Source: VRUE01 sp035605695 (lineage in GTDB: Bacteria; Actinomycetota; Thermoleophilia; Solirubrobacterales; 70-9). From it: DNA of 57,967 bases. The notes under the pieces are model-generated. The model saw nothing but the letters and a program-made list of their open reading frames with translations, was not told where the DNA came from and did not search any database. Location of the stretch: contig DATNGZ010000009.1 in NCBI GenBank assembly GCA_035605695.1, positions 1-57,967 on the forward strand, written 5' to 3'. A program made the translations under genes and the position numbers. Shown here piece after piece: positions 30,452-41,138 of the stretch (positions within the stretch are counted from its first letter, which is position 1; each line of letters opens with the position of its first letter).

Positions 30452-32286
30452 TGGAGGTAGTCGTCGACCAGCAAAAGGAGCAGCGGGGCAAGGGCCGCAC
30501 TGGCACCTTGGAGAACCCGGAGACGTATCGCAACGTCCCCGGCCACATCATCCCGATCATCGAGCGCGAGTTCGACGACTTCGAAAACGAAGCCGAGACC
30601 TTCCTCGCCGGCCAGATTCCCGAAGACGAGTTCATCGGCTTCCGCCTCAAGCAGGGCGTCTACGGCCAGCGCCAGCCCGACGTGCAGATGGTCCGGATCA
30701 AGCTTCCCTTCGGCGGCGTCACCCCGCAGCAGATGGAGGCCTTCGCCAGCGTGGTCGAGAAGTACGCGCCGCTGAACAAGGGCCACATCACCACGCGGCA
30801 GAACATCCAGATCCACCACATTCCGCTGCGCGACATGGAGTCGCTGCTGCGCGAGATCTCCGTCGCCGACCTTTCCTCACGCGAGGGCTGCGGCAACACG
30901 GTGCGCAACGTCACCGGCGACCCCTGGGCCGGCGTTGCGCCCGACGAGATCTTCGATCCGACCCCGTACGCCGGCGCCTACGCCCGCTACTTCGTCCGTC
31001 ACCCGACGACGCAGCTGATGCCGCGCAAGATCAAGACTGCGTTCAGCGGCTCCGACGAGGACCGCGCGATCACCGGCATTCACGACGTCGCCTTCCTCTC
31101 GCGCGAACGCGACGGGGTCAAGGGCTTCGAGGTCCGCGTTGGCGGTGGCACCTCGATCATGGCCCGGGTCGCGCCCACCCTCTACGACTTCGTCGAGGCC
31201 GACAACGGCGACTACCTCAAGGTCTCCGAGGCGGTGCTGCGCATCTTCGATCGCCAGGAGTGGCTGCGGGCCAACCGCGCCCGCGCCCGGATCAAGGTCC
31301 TGATCGACAAAATCGGCATCGATGCCTTCCGCGAGCAGGTCGACGAGGAGCTCGAGGGCGACTGGGTCGACGAGCGCGACTTCGACGTCGAGCGGCTGCG
31401 CTTCGAGGACGACGAGCAGGCCAACGCCCCCGCGATCCCGCCCGAGCCCGCCTCGCCCAACGGCGATCACTCCGAGTTCGAGCGCTTCTGCGAGGGCAAC
31501 GTCCAGGCCCAGGTCCAGGAGGGCTTCTCCGCGGTCGAGGTGAAGATCTACCGCGGCGACCTGACCCCGGAGCAGTTCCGCGGCCTGGCCGCGATCATGC
31601 GCGAGTTCACCGGCGGTTACGCTCGCAGCACCGTGCAGCAGAACCTGGTCTTGCGCTGGGTTCGCGACGAGGCGCTCTACGACCTCTGGCAGCGGCTCAG
31701 CGAGCTCGGCCTCGGCGAGGCCGGCGCCCGCGAGATTACCGACGTGGTCAGCTGCCCCGGCACCGACAGCTGCAAGATGGGCATCACCAGCTCGATGGGC
31801 CTGAACAAGGCGATCAGGGAGCGGCTGGCGGAGATGGAGATCTCCGACGAGCTGACCCGCAAGATCCACATCAAGATGAGCGGCTGCCCCAACGGCTGCA
31901 GCCAGCACCACATCGCCAACATCGGCTTCTACGGCGCCTCGCTGAAGGTCGGCGCGCGCCAGATCCCCGCCTACATCCCGCACATTGGCGGCAACTATGA
32001 GGGCGGCGAGGTGATCTTCGGCACGCGGCTGAAGTCGCGCCTGCCCGCCAAGCGGGTTCCCGCCGCGGTTGAGCGTTGGGTCCGTCTTTACGAGGCGGAG
32101 CGCTCCGGCGCCAGCGAGGAGTTCAACGCCTTCGCCGAGCGGATCGGCGCCGCTCGCTTTGAAGCTGAGGTCAAGGACCTGACCCTGCCGGCTGAGTTCA
32201 GCCTCGAGACGATGCAGGAGTTCATCGATTGGAGCCGCTCCAGCCCCTACAAGGTTGAGAGGGGCGAGGGCGAGTGCGCGATATGA
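30451..32286 (+). CDS. sir: ferredoxin-dependent sulfite reductase (nitrite/sulfite reductase hemoprotein)
   Basis: The protein has 611 residues. It has two ferredoxin-like halves, with FRLKQGVYGQRQPDVQMVRI and KGHITTRQNIQIHHIPL in the first. The siroheme/[4Fe-4S] ligands appear as DVVSCPGTDSCKMGITSS and IHIKMSGCPNGCSQHHIANI, the C-x5-C...C-x3-C pattern. It reduces sulfite to sulfide with six electrons. A nitrite reductase is formally possible, but the next gene is APS reductase and the operon is sulfur-specific. The start seems leaderless. Its stop overlaps the cysH start. Confidence 0.85.
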   Translation: MEVVVDQQKEQRGKGRTGTLENPETYRNVPGHIIPIIEREFDDFENEAETFLAGQIPEDEFIGFRLKQGVYGQRQPDVQMVRIKLPFGGVTPQQMEAFASVVEKYAPLNKGHITTRQNIQIHHIPLRDMESLLREISVADLSSREGCGNTVRNVTGDPWAGVAPDEIFDPTPYAGAYARYFVRHPTTQLMPRKIKTAFSGSDEDRAITGIHDVAFLSRERDGVKGFEVRVGGGTSIMARVAPTLYDFVEADNGDYLKVSEAVLRIFDRQEWLRANRARARIKVLIDKIGIDAFREQVDEELEGDWVDERDFDVERLRFEDDEQANAPAIPPEPASPNGDHSEFERFCEGNVQAQVQEGFSAVEVKIYRGDLTPEQFRGLAAIMREFTGGYARSTVQQNLVLRWVRDEALYDLWQRLSELGLGEAGAREITDVVSCPGTDSCKMGITSSMGLNKAIRERLAEMEISDELTRKIHIKMSGCPNGCSQHHIANIGFYGASLKVGARQIPAYIPHIGGNYEGGEVIFGTRLKSRLPAKRVPAAVERWVRLYEAERSGASEEFNAFAERIGAARFEAEVKDLTLPAEFSLETMQEFIDWSRSSPYKVERGEGECAI

Positions 32287-32981
32287 ACCCAGTTGCCGCT
32301 CCGACAGAGATCTCCGACCCGGAGGCGATCGCCTCCGAGCTCGAGGGTCGCAGCGCCGAGCAGGCGGTCGAGTGGATGTTCGAGACCTTTGGCGAGAGCC
32401 ACTACATCGCCTGCTCGTTTCAGAAAACGAGCTCGGTGACCGCCCATCTGGCGAGCAAGGTCAATCCCAACGCGCGCTTCTTCTACCTCGACACCGACGT
32501 GCTCTTCCCGGAGACCTACGAGACGCGCGACCGCCTCGGCGAGGTGCTGGGGATCGAGTTCGACCGTTTCCACAACCTCACTCTGGAGGAGCAGGCGGCC
32601 CAGCACGGCGACGAGCTCTGGAACCGCGATCCTGACGCCTGCTGCGGTTTGCGCAAGGTCGAGCCGATGCGCAGGGCGCTTTCTTCCGTAGACTGCTGGC
32701 TCGCCGGCGTCCGCCGTGAGGACTCAGCCAGCCGCGCCAACACTCCGAAGTTCGGCTGGGACAAGCGCTTTGAGCTCTGGAAGCTCAACCCGCTCGCGGA
32801 CTGGACCGAGCGCGACGTCTGGAACTACATCCATGAGCACGACCTCCCCTACAACCCGCTGCACGATCGGGGCTACCCCTCGATCGGCTGCACCCACTGC
32901 ACCAAGCCGGTCGGAGTGGGCGGTTCGCCCCGCGATGGCCGCTGGGCGGGACTCGAAAAGTCCGAGTGCGGGATCAACTAG
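32283..32981 (+). CDS. cysH: assimilatory adenylylsulfate (APS) reductase
   Basis: The protein has 232 residues. The P-loop-like CSFQKTSSVTAHLAS binds the nucleotide. DACCGLRKVEPM and IGCTHCTKPV provide the CC...CxxC cluster ligands that mark [4Fe-4S]-containing APS reductases, as opposed to PAPS reductases. The catalytic Cys is in the final SECGIN, where the common form is ECGLH; here the chain stops one residue after the usual Ile/Leu. It reduces APS to sulfite and AMP with thioredoxin. ATG 32283 overlaps the sulfite reductase stop. Confidence 0.9.
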   Translation: MNPVAAPTEISDPEAIASELEGRSAEQAVEWMFETFGESHYIACSFQKTSSVTAHLASKVNPNARFFYLDTDVLFPETYETRDRLGEVLGIEFDRFHNLTLEEQAAQHGDELWNRDPDACCGLRKVEPMRRALSSVDCWLAGVRREDSASRANTPKFGWDKRFELWKLNPLADWTERDVWNYIHEHDLPYNPLHDRGYPSIGCTHCTKPVGVGGSPRDGRWAGLEKSECGIN

Positions 32982-33047
32982 CGGCGCCCCAGCGCCTGAG
33001 ATAGCCCCTTCGTAACCCTTCCCCAACCGATTGGTGAGATCCAACGC

Positions 33048-34124
33048 ATGAGCGAGACGATGACTGAGCTTTCCCTGACACTTGATGAGCGCCACACCGC
33101 GGACTTCGAGATGATCGGCAACGGCGGCTTCGCGCCGCTGACCGGCTTCCAGGGCTCCGCCGACTGGGAGCGCGTCTGTTCAGAGATGCGCACCACCGAC
33201 GGCGATTACTGGCCGATCCCGATCACCCTGGCGACCGAGCTCGAGTGCGAGGTCGGCGACGTCGTCGCCCTCTCCAGCGACGAAGGCAAGCCGCTGGGCC
33301 GGATCAAGGTCGAGGAGATCTGGGAGCGCGACGCCAAGCGCGAGGCCGAGTTGGTTTACGGCACCACCGACGAGGAGCACCCCGGCGTCGCCGCGATCTA
33401 CGCCGAGGGCAGCCGCTGCATCGCCGGCCCGCTTGAGGTCGACGCGCTGCCGGATCACGAGGAGGCCTTCATGCGCCGCTACAAGACGGCGGCGGAGCAC
33501 AAGGCCGACTTCGAGGCGCGCGGTTGGAAGAAGATCGTCGCCTTCCAGACCCGCAACCCGATCCACCGCGCCCACGAGTACCTGACCAAGGCGGCGCTGG
33601 AGACCTGCGACGGCCTCTTCATCCACCCTCTGATCGGCAAGACCAAGGCCGGCGACATCCCCGCCGACGTGCGGATGCGCTGCTACGAGGTGCTGATGGA
33701 GAACTACTACCCGAACGACCGGGTAGTCCTGGGCGTGAAGCCGGCGAAGATGCACTACGCCGGCCCGCGCGAGGCGGTCCTGCACGCGATCGTCCGTCGC
33801 AACTACGGCGCCACGCACTTCATCGTCGGCCGCGACCACGCTGGCGCCGGTGACTACTACGGCACCTACGACGCGCAGAAGATCTTTGAGACGATCGACA
33901 TCGACGAGCTCGGGATCGAGCCGCTGATGTTCGAGCACACCTTCTGGTGCAACGAGTGTGAGGGGCTGGCCTCCAACAAGACCTGTCCGCATGACCAAGA
34001 CGCGCGCCTCTTCCTTTCCGGAACCAAGGTCCGCGAGATGCTCGGCAACGGCGAAAGGCCGCCGCACGAGTTCTCCCGCGACGAGGTCGCTGACATCCTT
34101 ATCGACGCTTACAAGGAGGACTGA
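33048..34124 (+). CDS. sat: sulfate adenylyltransferase (ATP sulfurylase)
   Basis: The protein has 358 residues. The catalytic loop is VAFQTRNPIHRAHEYLTKAA (QTRNPxHRxHE), with GVKPAKMHYAGPREAVLHAI and FIVGRDHAGAG as further nucleotide-binding segments. Four cysteine/histidine positions near FWCNECEGLASNKTCPHD suggest the zinc site of homo-oligomeric bacterial Sat. It makes APS from sulfate and ATP and supplies the reductase upstream. It is 66 nt after cysH and 6 nt ahead of cysC, in one operon. Confidence 0.92.
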   Translation: MSETMTELSLTLDERHTADFEMIGNGGFAPLTGFQGSADWERVCSEMRTTDGDYWPIPITLATELECEVGDVVALSSDEGKPLGRIKVEEIWERDAKREAELVYGTTDEEHPGVAAIYAEGSRCIAGPLEVDALPDHEEAFMRRYKTAAEHKADFEARGWKKIVAFQTRNPIHRAHEYLTKAALETCDGLFIHPLIGKTKAGDIPADVRMRCYEVLMENYYPNDRVVLGVKPAKMHYAGPREAVLHAIVRRNYGATHFIVGRDHAGAGDYYGTYDAQKIFETIDIDELGIEPLMFEHTFWCNECEGLASNKTCPHDQDARLFLSGTKVREMLGNGERPPHEFSRDEVADILIDAYKED

Positions 34125-34130
34125 ACGAGC

Positions 34131-34685
34131 ATGGCTGGCGAGAAGGGCTTCACCCTCTGGTTCACCGGGCTTTCCGGTGCCGGCAAGACAACCATCTCCG
34201 GACTGCTGGAGACCCAACTACGCGAGCGCGGCTCGAAGCTGGAGATCCTCGACGGCGACATCGTCCGCGAAAACCTCTCCAAGGGTCTCGGCTTCTCGAA
34301 GGAGGACCGCGACATCAACATCCGTCGCATCGCCTTCGTCGCCGACCTGCTCAGTCGTAATGGCGTGCCGGTGATCACCGCGGCGATCTCCCCCTACGCC
34401 GAGATCCGCGACGAGGCGCACGCGCTGATGGGCGACCGCTTCATCGAGGTCTACGTCAAGGCGTCGGTCGACACCTGTGCCGAGCGTGACGTCAAGGGCC
34501 TCTACGCGAAGGCCTTCTCCGGTGAGATCAAGGAATTCACCGGCGTCTCCGACCCCTACGAGATTCCGGAGAACCCGGATTGGGTCTGCGACACCGAAAA
34601 CGAGACGCCTGAGGAATCGGCCGAGAAGCTGCTGGCCTACCTCGAGTCGCGGGATTTGATCCCGGCGGCTGCGGTTACTGCCTAG
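34131..34685 (+). CDS. cysC: adenylylsulfate (APS) kinase
   Basis: The protein has 184 residues. The P-loop is TLWFTGLSGAGKTTISGLL, and LEILDGDIVRENLSKGLGFS is the APS-binding region. FSKEDRDINIRRIAFVADLL follows, then the lid around FSGEIKEFTGVSDPYEIP. It phosphorylates APS to PAPS. Because the reductase here looks APS-specific, PAPS may mainly serve sulfotransferases, or the kinase may buffer APS. AAGGAGG lies 14 bases before the ATG. Inverted repeat C follows its stop by 12 nt. Confidence 0.9.
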   Translation: MAGEKGFTLWFTGLSGAGKTTISGLLETQLRERGSKLEILDGDIVRENLSKGLGFSKEDRDINIRRIAFVADLLSRNGVPVITAAISPYAEIRDEAHALMGDRFIEVYVKASVDTCAERDVKGLYAKAFSGEIKEFTGVSDPYEIPENPDWVCDTENETPEESAEKLLAYLESRDLIPAAAVTA

Positions 34686-34697
34686 GACTCGCGGTGG

Positions 34698-34777
34698 GGG
34701 AGGGGCGGCGAACCCCTCCCCAAACGAGCGGCAGGAGCCGCTCTTGAGTGTTTGGGGAGTGGTTCGCCGCCCCTCCC
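34698..34777. repeat. intergenic inverted-repeat element C (24-nt core family)
   Basis: Arms 34698-34725 and 34750-34777 (28 bp) pair with a single mismatch. The core 34726-34749 is identical to element B. The arms share only AAAC/GTTT and general G/C runs with A and B. It starts 12 nt after cysC. Confidence 0.85.
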
Positions 34778-34855
34778 TTCCGTGATTCGGTGGCGTGCCC
34801 GCAGCCGCCGGGCTTTTTCGCGAAGCTTTGGCGGGTTGAGAGGTTTGGGGACAGA

Positions 34856-36610
34856 GTGGGCATCTTGAGGCGGGGGATTGTTGGGGTTTTAGTGGCGGCC
34901 GTGGCGTTGACGCTGGCGGCGCCGGCTTGGGCTGGGCGGGCTATTACTGGGCCTTGCCGGACTGTGTTTTGCGCGGGGGTCTCACAGGACGGGTCGCGGG
35001 TCGTCTTTCCGTTCGAAGAGGAATTGACCCCGGGGGCGGGAAATCGGCAGCTCTATGAATGGGGCGCCGCTGGCAAGATCCGGCCGCTGCTGCTGCCGGG
35101 ACTGAGGTACTGGCCGCGATTGGACGAAGTTTCCGCGGACGCGATGCAGGTCTTTGTCACAACCAACCTCTCGCTGGCCCCTGAGGACACCGATGGATTT
35201 GGGATCGACGTCTACGACATCGCGGGCGGGTCGACGACGCTAATCTCGGCCGGTCCGTTCGACGCCGGGCCTGGTGGGGGCTTTGCCTCCTTCATGGGTG
35301 CCTCGCCGGATGGCGCGCGAGTCTTCTTCGAGGCCTTCTTGGCGCCGACGCCCGGCTGTCCCAGCCTCTTCGAGCGCTTCGCCGGGCAGACGGCCCTCCT
35401 CGCCACGAACCCAAGCCCCCCTTCGCCCCCTGTCTGTGAGTCGGCCAAGTTCGGAGGCGTCTCTGCGGACGGGACCCACATCTTCTTCAGCAGCGGCGCC
35501 AAACTCGAACCGGGAGACGAAGGCGGCGAAGATATCTATCAGCGCGTCGGTACTTCGCTAGCGCGGCTGACTACCTACACCGAACCAAAAGGCGAATGCG
35601 TCGAGCAGGTCAAATTCGCCGCTGCCTCGAGCGACGGGGGGACCGTTCTCTTCTCGAGTACTGCCCAGGTGTTCGCCGAGGACACCGACTCGACCGCCGA
35701 CGTCTACAAGCGGCGCCCCGACGGGACCTTCTCGCTCGTCTCCCGCGGCACCGATGGCGGCAGCGGGCCGTGCGGCTCCTTTGGCGGCGACCGACCCGTC
35801 GCTCTTTCGGCCGACGGCAGCACCGCGATCTTCGAAACAACCTCGCGACTGAGCCCGGCCGACCGCGACTCCTCGAACGATCTCTACAGCGCTGAGGACA
35901 GCGGTGCGCTCGATCTCATCAGCACCGGGCCCACCGACGACAACGCCGACGAACGATCGGCCGTCTACCCCGATTGGCTCGCGCTTGCCTCTGCCGACGC
36001 CAGGCGCATCGCATTCGAGACCCATCAGCCGCTGGTGAGCGCCGACAAAGACACCGCGGTCGATGTGTATTTGCGCGCGGGTGGTCAAACCGAGCTGGTC
36101 TCGGCTGGGGTCGGGCGCAAGGCGGTGGAGAGCGACGCGGAGCTGCTCGCGTTCTCGGCAGATGGCAGCGCCGTTGTCTTCGCAACGCGTGAGCCGTTGG
36201 TCGCGAGCGACGTCGATCGCCAGAGCGACGTTTACATACGCCGTTCTGGCCAGGAGCGGAGCACCTTGCTCTCGGGCGAGACGATCGCGCCGGCGATCCA
36301 GATCGGGAGGCGCGGAAGCCTTTTGCGATCGGGCCGGATCGGAATTACCCTGTCCTGTCCGAAGTCGGAGACAAGCGGACCTTGCCGCGGCAGGCTGGTC
36401 CTAAAGAGGGGCCGGAAAGCAGCTCGGATTGGCACGGCAAGCTTTCAGATCGCGCCCGGCCAGCGGACGCGTGCGGCGGTGCGGCTCAGGCGCGGCTCGC
36501 TCGCGCCCAGGTCAGCGTTTGTCCGGGCGCGAGGCGTCGACGCGCTTGGCAACGCGCGGGTGGTGACTCAGAAGATCCGCACCCCGGGCCCAAAACCCCG
36601 GCGCGGATAA
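34856..36610 (+). CDS. exported TolB/WD40-like beta-propeller protein
   Basis: The protein has 584 residues from GTG 34856, which gives a normal signal peptide (RRGIVGVLVAAVALTLAAPA, then WAGR). Repeated blades follow the pattern VSQDGSRVVFPFEEELTPG, ASPDGARVFFEAF, VSADGTHIFFSSGAKLEPGD, ALSADGSTAIFETTSRLSPA and AFSADGSAVVFATREPLVAS, each followed by (D/E)DVYxR. The C-terminal 100 residues form a separate cysteine-containing basic domain (LSCPKSETSGPCRGRLVLKR). It is probably a surface or periplasmic binding scaffold, a kind often expanded in soil actinomycetes. No enzyme active site is visible. Confidence 0.75.
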   Translation: MGILRRGIVGVLVAAVALTLAAPAWAGRAITGPCRTVFCAGVSQDGSRVVFPFEEELTPGAGNRQLYEWGAAGKIRPLLLPGLRYWPRLDEVSADAMQVFVTTNLSLAPEDTDGFGIDVYDIAGGSTTLISAGPFDAGPGGGFASFMGASPDGARVFFEAFLAPTPGCPSLFERFAGQTALLATNPSPPSPPVCESAKFGGVSADGTHIFFSSGAKLEPGDEGGEDIYQRVGTSLARLTTYTEPKGECVEQVKFAAASSDGGTVLFSSTAQVFAEDTDSTADVYKRRPDGTFSLVSRGTDGGSGPCGSFGGDRPVALSADGSTAIFETTSRLSPADRDSSNDLYSAEDSGALDLISTGPTDDNADERSAVYPDWLALASADARRIAFETHQPLVSADKDTAVDVYLRAGGQTELVSAGVGRKAVESDAELLAFSADGSAVVFATREPLVASDVDRQSDVYIRRSGQERSTLLSGETIAPAIQIGRRGSLLRSGRIGITLSCPKSETSGPCRGRLVLKRGRKAARIGTASFQIAPGQRTRAAVRLRRGSLAPRSAFVRARGVDALGNARVVTQKIRTPGPKPRRG

Positions 36611-36619
36611 GGCACGCCG

Positions 36620-37429
36620 TCAGGTTTTCGGTGGCACCTGGGGCTCACCAAGGCCGTAGGTGTCGTAGTCGCCGAACTTCGAGAAGGTCTTATGGGTTGG
36701 GCCGTGGTAGTCCGACGAGGCCGTGGGGACCAGGTTTAGCTCGTTGCAGAGTTTGAGTAGGTGTTCTGTCTGCTCCTTGGTGTGGCTTGGGTAGAAGGTC
36801 TCTACGCCGTCGGCTCCCAGGGAGCGGATCAGGTCTTCAACCTCGGTTGGGTCTTTGATGTCCCAATAGGGGTGGGCGATGACGGCTGCCCCGCCTGCCT
36901 CGCGAATTAGGGCTATCGCCTGCTCTGCTGTGGGCCACTCGCGCGGGACGAAGGCCTTAGCTCCTGGCACCAGGTACTCCTCGAAGAAGGGACCGAGGTC
37001 GCCCGTTGCTCCGGCGGCGCGGGCAATGTGGGGGCGGCCGATCGAGAGGGCGTCGCCGGCCTCCTTGATCGCGTCCTCCAGCTTGATTTCGAAGCCCCAG
37101 CCCTGCAGCCGCTTGATGATCGCTCCCGCTCGGTCGACCCGCTCTTTCTGCGCCCGCTCACAAGCCGGCGCGATCTTCTCCAAGTCGATCCAGTAGCCAC
37201 AGATGTGGAGGTCTTCGGCGTACTCGTGCACGCAGGACATCTCGATTGCCGGCACCAGCTCGATCCCGAGCCCCCTGGCGGCCTCCGCCGCCTCGGGAAC
37301 CCCGGCGATCGCGTCGTGGTCGGTCAGCGCCAGCGTCTTCACGCCCGCTTCCCAAGCCTGCGCGACGACTTCGCCGGGCGCAAGCTGCCCGTCGGAGACC
37401 GTTGAGTGCGATTGGAGCTCGATCGACAC
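36620..37429 (-). CDS. PHP-domain metal-dependent phosphoesterase (TrpH/RNase AM-like)
   Basis: The protein has 269 residues. PHP motifs are ELQSHSTVSDG at the start, LALTDHDAIAGVPEA, IELVPAIEMSC, a middle SIGRPHIARA, GGAAVIAHPYW, and the last motif LVPTASSDYHGPT. These form the trinuclear metal site of phosphatases acting on 3',5'-bisnucleotides or RNA 5' ends. The first motif is normally DLHxHS, and here the first ligand His is Gln (ELQSHS). That may change the metal content or activity. It starts with GTG 46 nt from the divergent carboxylase. Confidence 0.8.
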   Translation of the reverse strand: MSIELQSHSTVSDGQLAPGEVVAQAWEAGVKTLALTDHDAIAGVPEAAEAARGLGIELVPAIEMSCVHEYAEDLHICGYWIDLEKIAPACERAQKERVDRAGAIIKRLQGWGFEIKLEDAIKEAGDALSIGRPHIARAAGATGDLGPFFEEYLVPGAKAFVPREWPTAEQAIALIREAGGAAVIAHPYWDIKDPTEVEDLIRSLGADGVETFYPSHTKEQTEHLLKLCNELNLVPTASSDYHGPTHKTFSKFGDYDTYGLGEPQVPPKT

Positions 37430-37460
37430 GGTCGCGCAGCCTATTCGCCTCCCGCATAAA

Positions 37461-37466
37461 TAGACT
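37461..37466 (+). promoter_or_regulatory. -10 box of the carboxylase promoter
   Basis: TAGACT lies 9 nt before the GTG at 37476 in the 46-nt divergent gap. No ribosome-binding site is present, so a leaderless or nearly leaderless mRNA is likely. Confidence 0.4.
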
Positions 37467-37475
37467 GCCGCCCCC

Positions 37476-39236
<1,761 letters not shown>

Positions 39237-39239
39237 CGC

Positions 39240-41063
39240 TCAGTCGACTGGCTGCTTCTGCGGCGGCTGCAGCTGTTTTTTCTGCGACCCTTTGTGTGCC
39301 TGCCGTTTTTCGCGACGTTCCTTTTCGCGGATCCGGATCGCCTCTTGGCGTTCCTTGCGGGTCAGCGGTATTTCCGCGGCTTCTTCGCGGCAGATCCGCC
39401 CGACGCAGTCCTCGAGCCGGTTCAGCAGTTCGCGGTGGAGGAAGTTGCGGACCGGGAAGTAGTTGGGAATGCGGACGATGTTGTTGAGCTCGTAGGGGTC
39501 CGTTTCAAGGTCATAGAGCTCCTTCTCCCCGTCCGGCCAGGCGATGTACTTGTAGGGGCCGAGGCGGATTCCCTCGTAGTCCTTGGGCGGCGCCAGGATC
39601 GAGGCGGTGGCGCCGGCGCCACGTCGAGCCCGAGCGGTCGTCGAGCTGCTCTGGTCACCCGGTTCGGCGATCGCGCCGGCCTCCTGCACGTCGGAGCTCT
39701 CGACGAAGGACTCGAAGAGATACGGGCGCAGAGTGGTCAGTGCGGGGTCCTGCAGGAATGGCGTGATCGAGCGCCCATCAACGCTCTTGTCGGGTTCGAC
39801 CCCGGCCAGTTCGAGCACGGTCGGGGCGACGTCGATGTTCCCGATCAGCTCGTCGGATTCCGTGCCGGCGCGGATGTGCGGCCCGCGGATCAGGAAGGGA
39901 AGGTGGGTGGCGGGCTCGTAGGCGAGGAACTTGCCGCCGATCAAGCGGTGCTCGCCGTAGAAGAAGCCGTTGTCGGAGGTGAAGATGACGTAGGTGTTGC
40001 GGAGGCGATGCTGCGAGCCCAACGTGTCCAGTAGCAGTTTGACCCCATCGTCGATCGAGCGCAGCGACTCAAGCGCCTTGTCGTAGTAGACGCGGTAGGT
40101 GTGGATGTCGCTGAGTCCGAGGTAGGGAGCGTCGCGGATGAAGCGCGGCTTGTCGGCGACGTTGCCCTCGGCAAATCCTTCCGAGCGGTTGTGGGGCAAC
40201 GGCGCGCCCTTGAACCAATCGTAGTGGCGCGGCGCCGGCTCTGGGCCGGCGGGGTGGCGGAAGTCGCCGTGCGGTGCGGTGTAGTCGACCTGCAGGTAGA
40301 AGGGTTGTTCGGGCGGCGTACCCTGCAGCTCGCCGATCGCGTAGTTGGTCAGCTGGTCGGTCTCGTAGTAGCAAGGCAGGCCGTTGAGCGGGGCGTAGGG
40401 ACAGCCGATGTCGTCGCGGACGCCGTACTCGCGCGGTTCCCAAGTTCCCGAATCGCCGAAGGGCCCTTCGATCTGACCGTTGTTGTTGAGCGTGTAGCCG
40501 TAGTAGTAGTGGTCGGTGTCGGCCTTCAGCACGGTGTGCCAGGCGCTCCATCCAGGCGGCACGGTGGCGCCGTTGTCATACGGTTCGTCGCCGTAACCGT
40601 TGAGGAACTTGCCGACGTGGATCGTGCGGTAGCCGGCGCCCTGCAGCCAGGTGGCGATGTTGTGGGTGTTGGCGGCGCGGAAGGAGAAGCCAAAGTAGCC
40701 GCCATTGGGCTGGATGTTGCCCTTGACGCCGTTGTTGTGGGCGTAGCGACCGGTCATCAGGCTGACCCGCGAGGGGCAGCAGAGCGGATAGGAGACGTAG
40801 TAGTTGTTGAAGGTCATGCCCCGCTTGGCGATCATGTTGAGCGTGTTCGGCATCGCCTGCAGCTTCGGCTGGCCGAAGGTCGCGTAGAGCTCGTCGAGGG
40901 TCTGATCGTCGGTCTGGATCACGACGAAGCTGGGGGGTTGGGATTCCGCAGCGCCGCTGGCCCGTGGACCCGCCAGGAAGACCAGGCAGAGCAGCATCAG
41001 CAGGCCGGCCGCGAGGGACAGGCGAGCGCTACGAGAAGCCCTGCTTTGTTCCAGTCGATCCAT
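39240..41063 (-). CDS. exported type I sulfatase
   Basis: The protein has 607 residues from ATG 41063. A signal peptide (RLSLAAGLLMLLCLVFLAG) precedes the alkaline-phosphatase-like sulfatase domain. It has the metal site FVVIQTDDQTLDELYATFG, the formylglycine motif YPLCCPSRVSLMTGRYAHN (CxPSR, with Cys as the modification site), YRTIHVGKFLNGYG, and YVIFTSDNGFFYGEHRL. A highly basic, glutamine-rich tail (KGSQKKQLQPPQKQPVD) is unusual. It hydrolyses a sulfate ester outside the cytoplasm and could feed sulfate to the assimilation operon nearby. The maturation enzyme is not in the window. Confidence 0.85.
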   Translation of the reverse strand: MDRLEQSRASRSARLSLAAGLLMLLCLVFLAGPRASGAAESQPPSFVVIQTDDQTLDELYATFGQPKLQAMPNTLNMIAKRGMTFNNYYVSYPLCCPSRVSLMTGRYAHNNGVKGNIQPNGGYFGFSFRAANTHNIATWLQGAGYRTIHVGKFLNGYGDEPYDNGATVPPGWSAWHTVLKADTDHYYYGYTLNNNGQIEGPFGDSGTWEPREYGVRDDIGCPYAPLNGLPCYYETDQLTNYAIGELQGTPPEQPFYLQVDYTAPHGDFRHPAGPEPAPRHYDWFKGAPLPHNRSEGFAEGNVADKPRFIRDAPYLGLSDIHTYRVYYDKALESLRSIDDGVKLLLDTLGSQHRLRNTYVIFTSDNGFFYGEHRLIGGKFLAYEPATHLPFLIRGPHIRAGTESDELIGNIDVAPTVLELAGVEPDKSVDGRSITPFLQDPALTTLRPYLFESFVESSDVQEAGAIAEPGDQSSSTTARARRGAGATASILAPPKDYEGIRLGPYKYIAWPDGEKELYDLETDPYELNNIVRIPNYFPVRNFLHRELLNRLEDCVGRICREEAAEIPLTRKERQEAIRIREKERREKRQAHKGSQKKQLQPPQKQPVD

Positions 41064-41138
41064 GGGTAGCTGCCGCCAGCGCGACCTATGGGGTCGAAAC
41101 AACTGCGCTGGCCGAAGTTGCGAAACGCTAAAGATCGC

